From Gnomoniopsis sp. IMI 355080 (lineage: Eukaryota; Ascomycota; Sordariomycetes; Diaporthales; Gnomoniaceae): a stretch of DNA of 64,000 bases. A program made the translations under genes and the position numbers. The stretch lies in NCBI GenBank assembly GCA_027946555.1, contig JAPEVC010000006.1, positions 278,091 to 342,090 of the forward strand, in the 5' to 3' direction. Below the pieces are notes generated by a model. That model was not told the DNA's origin, did no database searches, and saw nothing but the letters and a program-made list of their open reading frames with translations. Positions within the stretch are counted from its first letter, which is position 1. Each line of letters starts with the position of its first letter. Positions 33,733-44,858 of this stretch are shown here, piece after piece.

Positions 33733-35919
33733 CTTGATAATAGGGAGGGGGGAAAAGGACCGTAGTTTCCCTTCTTATACTCCGAGTCTGGGAACCCAAT
33801 TTAATCCAGCTTTTAGTGTTTGGTATGATGCGTGTCAGAGAAATTGGCACGCAAGAATTTGACAGTCAGAAAAACTAGGTAAAAATTAAGCAATGGGATC
33901 CGTACCAAGGTCGCGAGTACTGGTACAAGTTGAAGAAATAGGTAAGGGGGGTGGCGCGCGGGCTGTGGTATTTACGTCGTCGCTTTTTCGTGACCGACAC
34001 GGCAAGACTGACGTCTCGCAGCGACTTATCGCGTTATACCCGCCCGCTTATCACGGCCGGGGGGGGTTCTCTGGTGGGGTGGCGATGAATTGACTCTTCC
34101 GACACAAAGATACAGCGGGGTACAGGGGGTGGGTTACAGATCTCAGCTTAGATCTACCTCTGACTTATCATTCCTCTCTCTGGACGATACTCTTGATCAC
34201 CACAAGCATCGCTACCCTTTTCCTCACATTTACTTGTCTTTGAACCTCTCAAAAAGACCAATTTTCCGTCGAGATTGTGCAGTTTGGTAGCTATATTTTC
34301 CACATTCAACATCTCCATCGAGGCGGTTTCGTGGAGAAGACCCCTGTCAGCCTTACCACTTCGGGCAGGTCCAGCCGGCACCATAACCCGGCTTCCTGCC
34401 TCCAGGACCGGTCCGGCCCCGAGCCCTGCCCCCTTCTGCCGCTTTCCGCATCTACAATTTTAGCAAATCTCATCTTCTCATTCTCATGACATCTACCGAC
34501 TTCGGGTTCGTTGATGGATTTGGCCCAATCCGGAATGTCCATGCGGCTCCTGGGTGGTTTGTTGCCAGAGGAGCTTGAGCACCTACTGGAGACGCCGATG
34601 AAAAAGTACGCCTCTTGGACATGCCCTATTTGGTAATTCAAGACGATACTGGGCGAATTGACCAGAAGTCACGAGTACTTGTATGCCCAATCTCTGGGGA
34701 CCCTCCCTTGATACAACCCAAAAAGATTTCATGGGACGATGAAATGTTGTAAAGACGAAGATGTCACTTTTCTCAACACCCTCTCTTCGTATCTCACCAA
34801 CTTGGTCCCTCAACCTAGGACTAGCTCTGAACACTTCTACGCAAGGCTGTAAACCTTGGAACATGCAACACTCTTCATCAAGAGTCCGTTAGATCTGCAA
34901 TATAAAAATGCTCTTCTGCACGTTGACGCGTGTTGTGTTATCGAAATCTCTGATATAATGGAAATCGAGGCGAATGAGAGGCACACCCACCCTGTGTCCC
35001 TCGAGGGTGACGCTCTTCAAGCCCCGAAGTCCTGTTGGCCGAAATCTCTGGATTGTCTTGATAAGGAGGCAAGAAAAAAGTATTCACGAAGGTGCAGTGT
35101 ATACATCTCGCCCACCCAGGACCCCTTGCGCAACACAATCCTCATTAGGAGCATTGTCATGTAGGATACCTTACTAGACTATCTTTGATAGCAGGCAAAA
35201 GTTCCTGATATGTTCCCCGCTGGTCTGAGCGGAATGTTTGATGGAAGAGTTGCCTGGAACTGAGGGGGACTACAAGGCGTCTTTGCCTTGTATCCATTGC
35301 CGACACCCACTTTCACTATACGTTATAGCAGCTGATTTTCGAGTGTGACAGTAATTGTGTTTGGGCTGCGGCGGCAAAATGAACAAGTAAGTATATGATC
35401 AATACATTCGGAGTATCAATGTAACCCTGTTTCTCATGTAACTCGAATATAGAGCCCAGCCACAGGGCAGCTACGCAGCACTGGCTTGTCCGCCGGAACG
35501 CCTATGCCTTTGTATGCCATGTAAATCCGACCAGACCAGTAAAAGTGTTGCCCCCCTGAATTCCAACCGTCCCATAAAGCACAAACGCAGCGACCTGTTC
35601 GCCGCGCCGAAATTACTCCAAGCCCCTACCTGCGCCGTTGGCAAACAAACACGCACTGATGGCCTAGGCTCCTCAAGAGGACCCAGGTCATGGGGATATA
35701 TGGCAGTTGTATAGCCAGAGATAAAGCAGCCCTCGTTCTGATGTTCGAAGAAAAAGCAGGAGAGGTGAGAACCAATGCATCAACTCAGTCGTCTCCCGAC
35801 GGCGCCAAGCTACGCTCGTGCATGGGGTCGTGCATGGCAGCATCCTTCTGAAGGGCCTCCTGTAACGCGGTGATGAGGGCCCTATCAGCATCCTCTCGAG
35901 TCTTTTGGGGGTCCAAATC
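33733..35919. other. Intergenic region with a weak degenerate ORF
   Basis: About 2.2 kb between the GABA aminotransferase start and the CBF1 3' end. It contains a G8 run near 34069-34076 and the interrupted ORF at 34486-34752 listed separately. The rest has only short overlapping ORFs. Confidence 0.45.
34486..34752 (+). pseudogene. Interrupted ORF, possible gene relic
   Basis: From ATG 34486 one frame reads MTSTDFGFVDGFGPIRNV and on for 30 codons, then meets TGA at 34576. It continues without a further stop for 57 codons to TAA 34750. The second part reads KVRLLDMPYLVIQDDTGRID and then RVLVCPISGDPPLIQPKKIS, which looks protein-like in composition. I recognise no family. It may be a decayed gene, one exon of an unannotated gene, or chance. 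Confidence 0.25.
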
Positions 35920-36909
35920 CTAATTGGGCTCATTGTTGGACTCGGTGTTGCCGTTGATGGCCTCTTCGTCGATACTTAAACCGTTGTCTTGCGCGACCTT
36001 CTTCCATGCCTCAAGCTCGCGGTATACGCGGTCGACTTGCTCCTTCAGCTTGTCATTGGACGAGCTGAGCTCAGAAATGGCTTGCTCAGTGAGCAGCTTC
36101 TCCAAGGTCCACTTCTCAACCGCCTGTTGCTCGTCCTCCTTGAGTTTGGTGATATAGCGGACCGCGTTTGCCAAGATGGAGCCTTTGTTCTTCTCGCAGC
36201 CTGGGACAATCTTTGCCAACTCATTGATACCCTCGTTGATGGTTTCGCGGCGACGACGCTCGACTACTTTTTGTTAGCTCTCAAAACTTTTTTCTGTACT
36301 ACGAATCGCTCATTGCGGACCTTCTTTGTGATTATCTTTACGCATTTTGTGCCACTCTTCGGAACCGACGGCTGGCTTCGGGGTAGAATGGTTGGAGTAT
36401 CGGGCTCCAGGGATGTCCTGATGCATGACCCCATTGGTATGCTGACCGTTTAGACCTTGGTGATCGTATCCATCATGCGACGCCTCATGGGAGTATGGGG
36501 ACATCTCATGATGCTGTTCCTGATCTACACCGAGCTGCGCGGCGAAATTCTCCTCTGAGGGCTGAGGGGCGTGTATAGTCGGGTACACCAGAGCCGCAGC
36601 AGCAGTACTGGAGGCGTTGGCAGGATCAGCGGCATCGTTGTGTTCAGTGCCGGCTGCAGCCTGCTGAAGGGCGTTGAAGTCAGAGACGTTCACGCCTGCG
36701 GCAGCGGCTTGAGCCGTGTCGATGGTGCCGCCATAGTCGTCGGCGGGGTCTGGACTGGTCATGCTCGGTCTCTTGCGGCGGAGGTCTGAGGGTGAGGTCT
36801 CGCCGGATCGTTTCCGTTTATGAGTTGGAGAGTGCGTGAGTTCGGAAAGGTCTGAGTCGAGGTTTGGCAATTGCGCCATCGCAAGCACGGCGAGATCGGT
36901 GGATGACAT
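35920..36909 (-). CDS. CBF1: CBF1-type bHLH leucine-zipper transcription factor
   Basis: Two exons, 36909-36321 and 36263-35920, flank a 57-bp intron and give 310 aa. The join restores the basic region: HKEVERRRRETINEGINELA. Seen: an Ala/Ser/His-rich disordered N-terminus, a bHLH domain at about 185-245 (EEWHKMRKDNHKE, then IVPGCEKNKGSILANAVRYI), and a leucine-zipper-like coiled coil at about 245-290. Known: Cbf1 homologues bind RTCACRTG (CDEI) at promoters, and at centromeres in yeast, and control sulphur amino acid and respiratory genes. The intron donor is GTCCGC, a weak match to consensus, but phase and family sequence support it. A matching CACGTGAT site lies 1.4 kb upstream. Confidence 0.93.
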
Positions 36910-37180
36910 GTGTTGTTGCGTATGGTCCGTCTACCAAAACAGCAAAAGTTGTCTAATCTGCACGGGTCAGTCTTGCACAATTGCATGAGGACGAGTCCCT
37001 TTGGCCTCGGCTTATGGCCACTTGGACCACGGTTCGTAGATTTCGAATGCTTCTTTGCAACTATCAGATGGACATGTGGCATAGTGAAATGGACAAGACT
37101 TTCAACTGATCGAGCACTTGTCCCTTGAAAAGGATCTTCAACAAGCTGGCCTCACGGGACAGCTATCCCACATGAACATC

Positions 37181-37570
37181 CTACATGATAGGACCGTCCG
37201 TCATATAAAGGGCACCTTGAATATCCATATCCACGTCGATGCAGCGCGAGTGCGCGATGGCATAGATAGTGGGAGAGTAACGCAGCTCTAGAGAGTCGAT
37301 CTCTTCCCTGTCGAGATCCATGCCAGACGTACAAGGCGAACGGACTGTATGTGATCGTGACAGAGTCGGAGGCGAAGACGGGAATGAAGATGACTTTGAT
37401 GCCTTGCTGAAGTCGGAATAGTGCTCTTGTTGCAGGCAGCCCGCATAGCGTGTATGGTCATGTGGTCTGAATCCAAATAGCGTCTCCAACGCAGTGGCCG
37501 TGACAGGCAAGTGTGCCTTGCTATGTCCTGCTGGAGAGGACATGTGCGACCGCGCGAGACATGAAGCCAT
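37181..37570 (-). CDS. Hypothetical small protein upstream of CBF1
   Basis: An ATG-initiated frame (MASCLARSHMSSPAGHSKAH) of 129 aa, with an upstream in-frame ATG at 37675 that would give 164 aa. It contains TALETLFGFRPHDHTRYAGC and ends ALYMTDGPIM. No domain is recognised. It lies on the CBF1 strand, its stop 271 bp before the CBF1 start. It could be a separate small gene, an upstream ORF in a long CBF1 leader, or chance. Confidence 0.25.
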   Translation of the reverse strand: MASCLARSHMSSPAGHSKAHLPVTATALETLFGFRPHDHTRYAGCLQQEHYSDFSKASKSSSFPSSPPTLSRSHTVRSPCTSGMDLDREEIDSLELRYSPTIYAIAHSRCIDVDMDIQGALYMTDGPIM

Positions 37571-38280
37571 CTTGGAAAATATCACATGGTCGGATACATA
37601 AAGGGTAAATACTGAGAAAGGATGTTGTAGAGCACTGCTCCAAGAAGGAAAAGCTTCGCTGGGCAGCTTTTGCACTAGGTGCTCTCATAAACATGCATCC
37701 ACAGATTGTGCTTGGTATAAGTCAAGGACAGAGGGGTTGAGGGGATGCAAACATGCAAATGTGAAGAGAGAAGCTAGCCACTTTGCGCAATCCAAGATAA
37801 TTTGGTCCTGTCGACCCTGCTTGGAGGTGGATGTCTTGCTCACTCGAGCCAAGAGGGTAATATGACCACGCTGAGCCATAGACGCACGCCTGGCGACAAG
37901 GTCGGGGCGGCACAGGAATGCTGCAGATCACTGGGCTCAAGGCAAATGTAATTATAGCATCAAATGGAATGAGGTTGCTGCGAGAAAGTGCGCATTTGTG
38001 AAATAGTGAATGATAGGATGATGAATTATTGAGAACAAGAAAATGATGGAGGACTTACACGCGCGAAGTCACCTGACACGCAGCGCTGACCCGTGATGCT
38101 CTTGTCCCGCCGCAAGGCTTGATAGTCGGAATAAGGCTCCAGATGTCGAGTTGAGTGGTTTAAGGGATCTAAAGATAGGTCTGAGCCGTCGCAGTCAGTA
38201 TAAAACATGTCCGAAATGAAAACAGATGAGCCTGGGTAGATACAGACCTGATTGTCGTCGTCTTGTAGATGAGGTTAATG

Positions 38281-38288
38281 CACGTGAT
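38281..38288 (-). promoter_or_regulatory. CDEI-type CBF1 binding site upstream of CBF1
   Basis: CACGTGAT on the plus strand reads ATCACGTG on the minus strand, a full match to the RTCACRTG consensus known for Cbf1 homologues. It lies about 1.37 kb upstream of the CBF1 start and 1.36 kb before FYV10. Autoregulation is inference; an 8-bp match can occur by chance. Confidence 0.35.
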
Positions 38289-39650
38289 TGAAGGGGAAGA
38301 TGGAAAGCGTCAGGTGATTTTTGCGACCAGATGGGGGGAGACGGAAGACGGGAAGGGAGAAGCACACGGCTTAAACCGAGTGGGCCTCCATGGACCTAGG
38401 CGTGCTGGGGAGCCCCCCTGCGCCTCCAAGTTAGCGCGGGTGGGTCAGCACTTGATTCCCTGTCTCCACCCTCTTCTCTTGATCCCAAATCCAACATGAT
38501 CCATTCACTGGCCTGTCATGGCTTGTGCCATCTGTCACCTACCCGCGCAGGTGACGAGTGACATGCTGAAGACTAACTAAGCAGGTAAAGGGCTTGTCAG
38601 TTCTCAGTCACCGGTGAGAGATGGTCGAGGGTTCCCAGCCAACCTTGCTAGTATTGGCTGCATGACCCTGGAATCATCTGAACAAAGGACTTGTGGGACA
38701 TGCAACCCTTTATGATTGCATAGAATATCTATTTCTACTTCTATCTCAAGACAGTGATGTATCTCTCCAAGTCTCCTTGCGTTCTGCTCTTTTCTGTGTA
38801 GCATTTCTGAAGTATAGTCGCGCAAAGTCAGCGGTGCACCACATTCCGACAAATCACCTTGCACAAGCCCAGCGTTATGGGACTTTGATATGAAGATGTT
38901 CTGGGGAGCCATCTCACACCCGTAACAGCTGACTAGCATGACACCAGTCTTAGCATTGCAAGCCACCTCTGTAGCTGATTGTCTCAGGTCGCTGACTTGC
39001 AGACCTGTTCTCTTGCCGTGGGGGTCCAAATCTTGTCACCTGACGCAAGACCATCCAAGAGATGGTGTGTGCATGTGGGCGCAATAACCGATCGCCCTAC
39101 CTATCTCGTTCGTAATATCGTGCTCCAGACAAGCAGTCTGGGCCCGGTTTGTGGCGTTTGTTTTCTTATACGAGCAGGTTTATTTTGGGTATATGTGCTT
39201 TCGTGTAAAAAGCAATTAGATGTCTTTTGGCTGAATTAAGCTGTTTATGCTACATAGATACTGTACATGTCTGTTTGTTCATCAATACGAGCGATGCGTG
39301 CTTGTAAAATGGCACACACAAAGATGTAATAGCCCAGATATTTGTAGGATCTGATATTCACTGATATGCAACGACATGAAGTCCAAGTCCGATGGCAGAA
39401 GCTGTCCTCAAACCTGGAAGTGGAGGTTGCCCGCCGTAGAGATACAAGTACTATGGTACCACTTACACCACTAATCTTATCGCTTATCGCTCCGACGGGA
39501 CCCTCACCATGACCGGCGTCATTGCCACTACAATAAACGGACGGACCTCTTTTGTTCACTTTAAGCTCCGCAGCACCACACCTCCAGTCAATCACTCACT
39601 TGAGCCAGAAGCGTCTCTATTATTCCTTACGGCAGATACTAACATCCAAT

Positions 39651-41082
39651 ATGGGCGACCACTCGGTCACCAAGATCGACCATGCCAATCACCTTCTTTT
39701 AGTACGTTTTGGTCCGAATTCCTTCAACACATCACCGCCCTGATACCCAAAGACTCGTCCAAGTGGTCGTGTCTTACCGCACCACAGGAGACGTCGTTAA
39801 GCCTCGCACCCTCTCACACAGCCCGGCTAATCCTCTCCCCCTCGAAAATAGGACCAATCCCTCGTCCGTCTCCCTTATGAACTCCTGCACAAGAACTTCC
39901 GCGCCGCCCACTTCACCGTCGCAAAAGAAGGCAGCCATGTCACCCAAGCCCTCAAAGACGCCGCCAACGCCTCACTCAAGGGCGGCTCCTCTCACGAAGA
40001 TGTCCTGAAAAGTCTTGACAACGTCATTGCGCGCATGCATGGTGTCAAGCGCAAGTTGGCCGTCTGCGCAGACGAGGAGGCCCGCTTGTACCGCCAGATT
40101 GATGCACGCGCGAAGCACTTGGACGATTTGCAGAGCATGCATGCGTTCGAGGATGTCAAGTACGAGCAATGGAGTCGCAAACGGCTCGACAGGCTGCTGG
40201 TGGACTATTTGATGAGACAGGGGTATGGGGACAGTGCGAAGGCATTGGCTGGGGAAAAAGGCATCGTGGATCTGGTCGATATCGAAACTTTTGAGCAGAT
40301 GAATCGGATACGGCAGAGTCTGTTGAACAAAAGCGTCAAAGAAGCACTGGACTGGTGTACAGAGAACAAGAAAGAGCTGAGGAAGAACGATGTGAGTACT
40401 TATACTGGCTTCGCGGTATCGGATCATTCACTGATGCAAAACACTACAGAGCAACCTAGAGTTCCAACTACGCTTCCAGCAATACGTCGAGCTAGTCCGC
40501 ACGCAACATGAAGACAAGCTCCTTGACGCCATCCTTTTCGCCCGCAAGCACCTCTATCCCTTCAAAGATACTTTTCCAAACGAGTACGCCCGCGCCGGCG
40601 TCCTGCTCGCCTTTCCTCCGAACACCATCGATTCAGAGCACCGTGAGATGTACGATTCGGCACGCTGGAACAAGCTGGCCGAACTCTTCGTCCAGACGCA
40701 CAACCAACTCCTAGGCGTTCCCTCCTACCCCCTATTGCACGTCGCGCTGCAGTCTGGCCTCTCCGCCCTCAAGACGCCCGCCTGCCACAGTTCGCACGCC
40801 AGCAGCCGCTCGACACCGAGCCACTCAACCAGCCTGTCGAGCAGCGTTTGCCCAATCTGCTCAACGGAGTTGAATGAGCTCGCGCGTAATGTCCCTTACG
40901 CACACCACAACCAGAGCCATGTGGACAATGACCTGATGATGCTGCCAAGCGGGCGGGTCTACTCGAATCGGCGGATGATCGAGTATGCACGTAAGGCAGG
41001 ACTGCCCGAGGGCCAGGTCAAGGACTTGAGGACGGGTGAAGTGGTGAATGTGGATGCTCTGCAGAAGATCTATATTACATGA
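39651..41082 (+). CDS. FYV10: Fyv10/Gid9, GID (CTLH) ubiquitin ligase subunit
   Basis: Three exons, 39651-39701, 39852-40391 and 40450-41082 (introns of 150 and 58 bp), give 407 aa. Splicing exon 1 gives MGDHSVTKIDHANHLLLDQS, then LVRLPYELLHKNFRAA, as in MAEA/Fyv10 proteins. Seen: a LisH motif near 125-160 (RLLVDYLMRQGYGDSAKALA) and CTLH near 165-225 (IETFEQMNRIRQSLLNKSVK). A CRA-like helical region contains FARKHLYPF. A degenerate RING at about 330-385 begins CPICSTELNELAR and includes LPSGRVYSNRRM. Known: Gid9/Fyv10 pairs with Gid2 to form the catalytic RING heterodimer that ubiquitinates gluconeogenic enzymes. A Ser/His-rich insertion separates CRA from RING. Confidence 0.93.
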
Positions 41083-42471
41083 GGAGCTGTGCTCGCGGAC
41101 GTCGCCTCCTTTGTACGGCACAGCAAGGGCAGACATGTCTCGACCCAATCGTCTTGAAGCTCTTGATGAGGAGCGTCTCGTATCAATTTTGATTTCTAAG
41201 CGTAGCGAGTAGGGCTGGTTGGGATCGTGAATGGGAACGGAACCGGCGTTGCAGTGGTTATGAGGGGGCATAACTCTTTTGCTCAAGAAATTTCACTCTC
41301 AAGAGGCTGACTCCCACCTGGCGCTTTTTGGGTCTCCAAGGTACAGCGGCGTAGAATCAATGTCTTCAAACTGTAAGTACCAGTAATTTGCTGCGATTGG
41401 TACGGTCGTCAACCCTGCTAAGTAATCTCAGAAAAATCCTCTGCGCAACGAGGTTAAAAGAGTTGATTCTGATCTCGATAAGAGAATTGAAGTCACGTAG
41501 GCAAAGCATATAAAAGCTATGTGGTGAAGAATTGCATATAGTCGCTATTCGTCCAGGTTTCCACACCCTGATCTAAAAGAAAAGCTGGAAGAAAAACAAC
41601 AAGAACCTACAATAAACACAGGCAGCCAGCCCGGCCCAGCTCATCCGCAGCAGAGTTCCCATGTACCCCCGACCAGATGACCGAAAGAAGTTTTGACTCT
41701 TGTCAACACCGCCCTGAACTCCATTGACTGACCAAAAAAAAGCCATACCGTCCATACCACGAAGACGTTCTAGGTCGAGACCAACGAGTGAAAGACAGCG
41801 AATGAGTGACCTCGTCGCACTTCCTGCTGTAAGGCAACTCCACTCTGTTCGATGAGAACAATGAACGAGGAATGCTGAACTCCTTGCGGCCCATGTAAAC
41901 TTGCATCAACGCCATCGCCTACCGTCCCTGCTGCTGACAACTCTTGGATAATTGGCTTAAGGAGCGAAGGCGAGATGGTTTGCTTATTCGCAAGATGTCT
42001 TGAGTTTCTCCGGTGTATTCGTCGGGCTGAAGATTGGACTGATTACGATTTGGCGGGAGAAGATCGCGGTTCCTCCACTATAGAATCCCTTGCCCTCACA
42101 ACCGAAAGAAAAAGACGCTCAAACATTTGCATTCGCCCTGATTATACAGAAACTTGGGTTTGCAGATGAGCTTTGACGTGACCAAACTCCTGATGACCTC
42201 GGTTGCTCTCTTTACTAGCGAGGCAATTCGTCTGAGTAACAAGGCTCTGCCACTCGCTGATATACGCAAGAAGCTAGAGACTCCTCCTCTGAACCGTCGT
42301 TGTCTCTGTCTCGTTGTAAAGTTTGCCAATTTCTCCGCTGCTGGGCAATGGTCCACCGAGGGGAGCTTTTGCCGCTTGTCTTGGTACCAGGACAGTTGGA
42401 GCCATCAGTCGTGAATTTGAACGCCCAAAAATCCCATAGACCCAGTACCTTGACCCCAGGGTGGAGACAAC
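41083..42471. other. Convergent intergenic region
   Basis: About 1.4 kb between the FYV10 and POP2 stop codons. It holds only short ORFs (up to 86 aa in its interior) without features, and no repeat or RNA gene that I recognise. It probably contains both 3' untranslated regions. Confidence 0.5.
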
Positions 42472-43953
42472 CTAGTTCCTGATTTGTTGGAAGTTTCCGA
42501 ACTGCCCACCGGGCGTCATGGGGCCCATACCGTTATTCGTGTTATGTGACTGCACTGCTGGGGTTTGTTGAAGACTTGCGCTGCCCGTGTTAGGCGTGCT
42601 GGGCGTCCCATTTTGTCCACTGTTATTGTTCTGCGGCGGCGTATTGTCCACGTTGGCGGTATTCGCCTGCTGATATGTCGTCGTCGGGATTGAGATGTCA
42701 GGCACACCAAGGCCCCATATTTTGCCGAGATGCTCGTTGGCAATGTCGCCATGGAAGACCTTCTCGCGCATCTGGAAGAAGACTTTGCCAGTCAAGAGAG
42801 AATCGGATCCTGCTTGGTGTGCCGAGCCAACGCGTTTGATCTTCATAGCCTCTGCGATGCTCTCCAGCCCAGATTTCTGCTCGAATTTATGGAGGAGCTC
42901 TGTAGTGCTTGCGTCACCTGGTGTGAGCATTCCGCTGTTTTGCAGCTTAATAGCGTGCTTCATCAGGTGCTTGACGTCAAACGTGGATGGGAAATACTTC
43001 TTCATGTAGTGCTCGAACTCAAACTCGTCTTTTGGCAATGGCCTGCACATCATGAGCTTTGTGAGGTATCCGAAGTCGTAGCCGCCGTGAAAAGAGATCC
43101 ACTTGACTTCTTCGAAGAAAGTGAGGCCGGAGGGGATGAGAAGTGCAGCAAAGGTCTTCGGATCGATACCGTCCCGCTTGAGTAGATTAAAGTCGATACC
43201 GGCATGCTGTAGGGACTCTATCGACTGCTGGTTGAACATATCCTGGTCGAGGTCGAAATTGAAATTGAACTGCCATGCATGTGGCAATTGATTCTGGCCT
43301 CCAGCCCTCCGCCCTGTGCCGTCCCCGTCGATCTCGCCAGAGTTTGCCCTCGTGCCTGGTGTTTCTCCATCCTCGTTGAAAAGCGTTATGCCAATTTGAA
43401 TGACCTTTAACAGATCCACGTTTGCCCGTAGACATTGGTAGTGGTAGTCGCTCTTTCCTCTGAAGCCACCCATTGGCCGCGCGACCACACCAGGGAACTC
43501 AGTATCCATAGCAATGTACGGATACCTCCGCACGAGCTTCCTCAGCACTGCCATCTCCTCCTCCAGATTGTGCTTCCACACCTCTCGTATCCGGCCCTTA
43601 GCCTGTGTTCGAGCAGGATGGTCCCCCATCATAGAGTGTCCTCCTTGCTGCGCATGCTGTTGTTGCTGAATCGCACGATCGAAACCCATCCTCGCGGCAT
43701 GGCTACCCAATCCGGTGTCGGGACCAACGCCAAAGCTTGCAGCTGCCGAGTTCATGCCGCCGCCCAGCCCTCCCAGCACGTTGCCGTTTGCGAATGAGGG
43801 TATTTGTGCGTTTGGGTTAAGGTGCGAGGGATTTCCGCCGAGCTGAGAAGGGTAGTTGGATGGCTGGCCTTGCGTCAGGCCCGCGAATTGATGCTGGTAG
43901 GGCGCCATATTAGAAGGCCCGCTCTGGAACCGTGAGATCCCATGGGGCGGCAT
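42472..43953 (-). CDS. POP2: CCR4-NOT deadenylase subunit Pop2/Caf1
   Basis: Single exon, 493 aa. Seen: a Gln/Asn/Gly-rich N-terminus of about 115 aa (including RAIQQQQHAQQGGHSMMGDH), then the RNase-D-type exonuclease domain at about 120-395. Catalytic motifs are MDTEFPGVVARP (D, E), the region around NFDLDQDMFNQQS (D), SFHGGYDFGYLTK, and AHQAGSDSLLT (D). The full set of acidic residues is present, unlike yeast Pop2, which has a divergent site. A Gln/Asn/Thr-rich C-terminal tail follows. Known: Caf1/Pop2 shortens mRNA poly(A) tails within CCR4-NOT. An insertion after NEDGETPGTRA (Gly-rich, about 20 residues) lies between beta strands and is larger than in the animal proteins. The gene is divergent from the complex I gene with 495 bp between starts. 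Confidence 0.96.
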   Translation of the reverse strand: MPPHGISRFQSGPSNMAPYQHQFAGLTQGQPSNYPSQLGGNPSHLNPNAQIPSFANGNVLGGLGGGMNSAAASFGVGPDTGLGSHAARMGFDRAIQQQQHAQQGGHSMMGDHPARTQAKGRIREVWKHNLEEEMAVLRKLVRRYPYIAMDTEFPGVVARPMGGFRGKSDYHYQCLRANVDLLKVIQIGITLFNEDGETPGTRANSGEIDGDGTGRRAGGQNQLPHAWQFNFNFDLDQDMFNQQSIESLQHAGIDFNLLKRDGIDPKTFAALLIPSGLTFFEEVKWISFHGGYDFGYLTKLMMCRPLPKDEFEFEHYMKKYFPSTFDVKHLMKHAIKLQNSGMLTPGDASTTELLHKFEQKSGLESIAEAMKIKRVGSAHQAGSDSLLTGKVFFQMREKVFHGDIANEHLGKIWGLGVPDISIPTTTYQQANTANVDNTPPQNNNSGQNGTPSTPNTGSASLQQTPAVQSHNTNNGMGPMTPGGQFGNFQQIRN

Positions 43954-44448
43954 TGTCGTGATTCGCCCAGATCAATGGGCCAGGCTTGTGGTATCGGTGC
44001 GGTTTGAAGATGTCTCTGTAGTCTCTGCTGGTCGCTGAAGCGCGGCATCGGTCGCCAAAAGGTAGGAAGATGGGATGTGTCGCTGGGCTGTGCGTGAGAA
44101 CGAATTGCAGATCGGTTGATATTTCGCCAACTGAGAGTGCTGCTATCAGAGACGCATAAGTATCAGCCTCTCTTTGCGATCACAATAGATACTAGGGAGG
44201 TATCGGAATGATTTGCGGACTGAGATTATCGTAGAGGTGGGCTGTCGTAGTTGTTGAAGGCCGGACGAAGCTGGCGGCCAGTGCAAGCGTGAGCTGCGGC
44301 TTGCGGCTGGCAATGCGCTAAAACGGGTGGGGAGGCTGCATACCCCTGTCTGGAGAGCACCTTGGTTTGGATTGGATGTCCCGAACCGACGACATCACGC
44401 CAATTGCTGCTACTTGCTCCATCCAACAACCTCACAACCGGCGCAAAG
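43954..44448. promoter_or_regulatory. Divergent promoter between POP2 and complex I B12 gene
   Basis: 495 bp between the two start codons with no supported gene. It must contain both promoters and leaders. No individual element is clear. Confidence 0.5.
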
Positions 44449-44858
44449 ATGCTGCGTCCTACCTTGTACGTCTTCAACTGCCCCATTGAAGCTATTTCAC
44501 CTGCTCACGTAGTCTTTCAGGATATTACGGGCCGCGAACGGCAGACATGCAAACCCCACCGGCTTCAACATCAACCGATTGAAGGAGGCTGCCACGAAGC
44601 CCGTCTACGATCCATGGGAGCGATAGTCAGTAGCCGAATCTGCTTCGAAACCCCGTCTAGATATGGCTAACAAGTGCCTTGGGATCTCACAGCGAGAAAT
44701 GGCGCTACACAGGCCTCTTCAGCAGGTGGAATAGATTCAAGAACGCCTTCCCTGGCCTGGGCATTGCGACCGTGGCTTTTGCAGCATACTGTGGCTACGA
44801 GTACATGTTTCTGCAAGATGACCATCACGGAGAGGGTCATGGTGAGGAACACCATTGA
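44449..44858 (+). CDS. Complex I accessory subunit B12/NDUFB3-like
   Basis: Three exons, 44449-44465, 44521-44625 and 44693-44858 (introns of 55 and 67 bp), give 95 aa. No single reading frame shows it, because the first exon is 17 bp and both introns are phase 2. The spliced protein starts MLRPTLILRAANGRHANPTG, continues AATKPVYDPWERYEKWRYTG and FSRWNRFKNAFPGLGIATVA, and ends with a His/Glu-rich tail. One transmembrane segment lies near 67-85. The DPWER-x-E-x-WRY and FSRWNRFKxAFPGLG signatures match the NADH:ubiquinone oxidoreductase B12 family. Known: it is a single-pass subunit of the membrane arm of mitochondrial complex I. The second intron uses a GTCAGT donor. Confidence 0.9.

Larger units (their letters stand above)
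36910..39650. other. Gene-poor region between CBF1 and FYV10
   Basis: About 2.7 kb of divergent upstream sequence. It holds a weak minus-strand ORF (37181-37570, listed) and a CACGTGAT element at 38281-38288. Another featureless 141-aa minus-strand ORF lies at 38604-39029. Nothing else is supported. Confidence 0.45.

Noticed and set aside
38604..39029. Minus-strand ORF of 141 codons between CBF1 and FYV10
   Set aside because: No domain or composition signal supports it and splice signals around it are unclear. Too weak to call.
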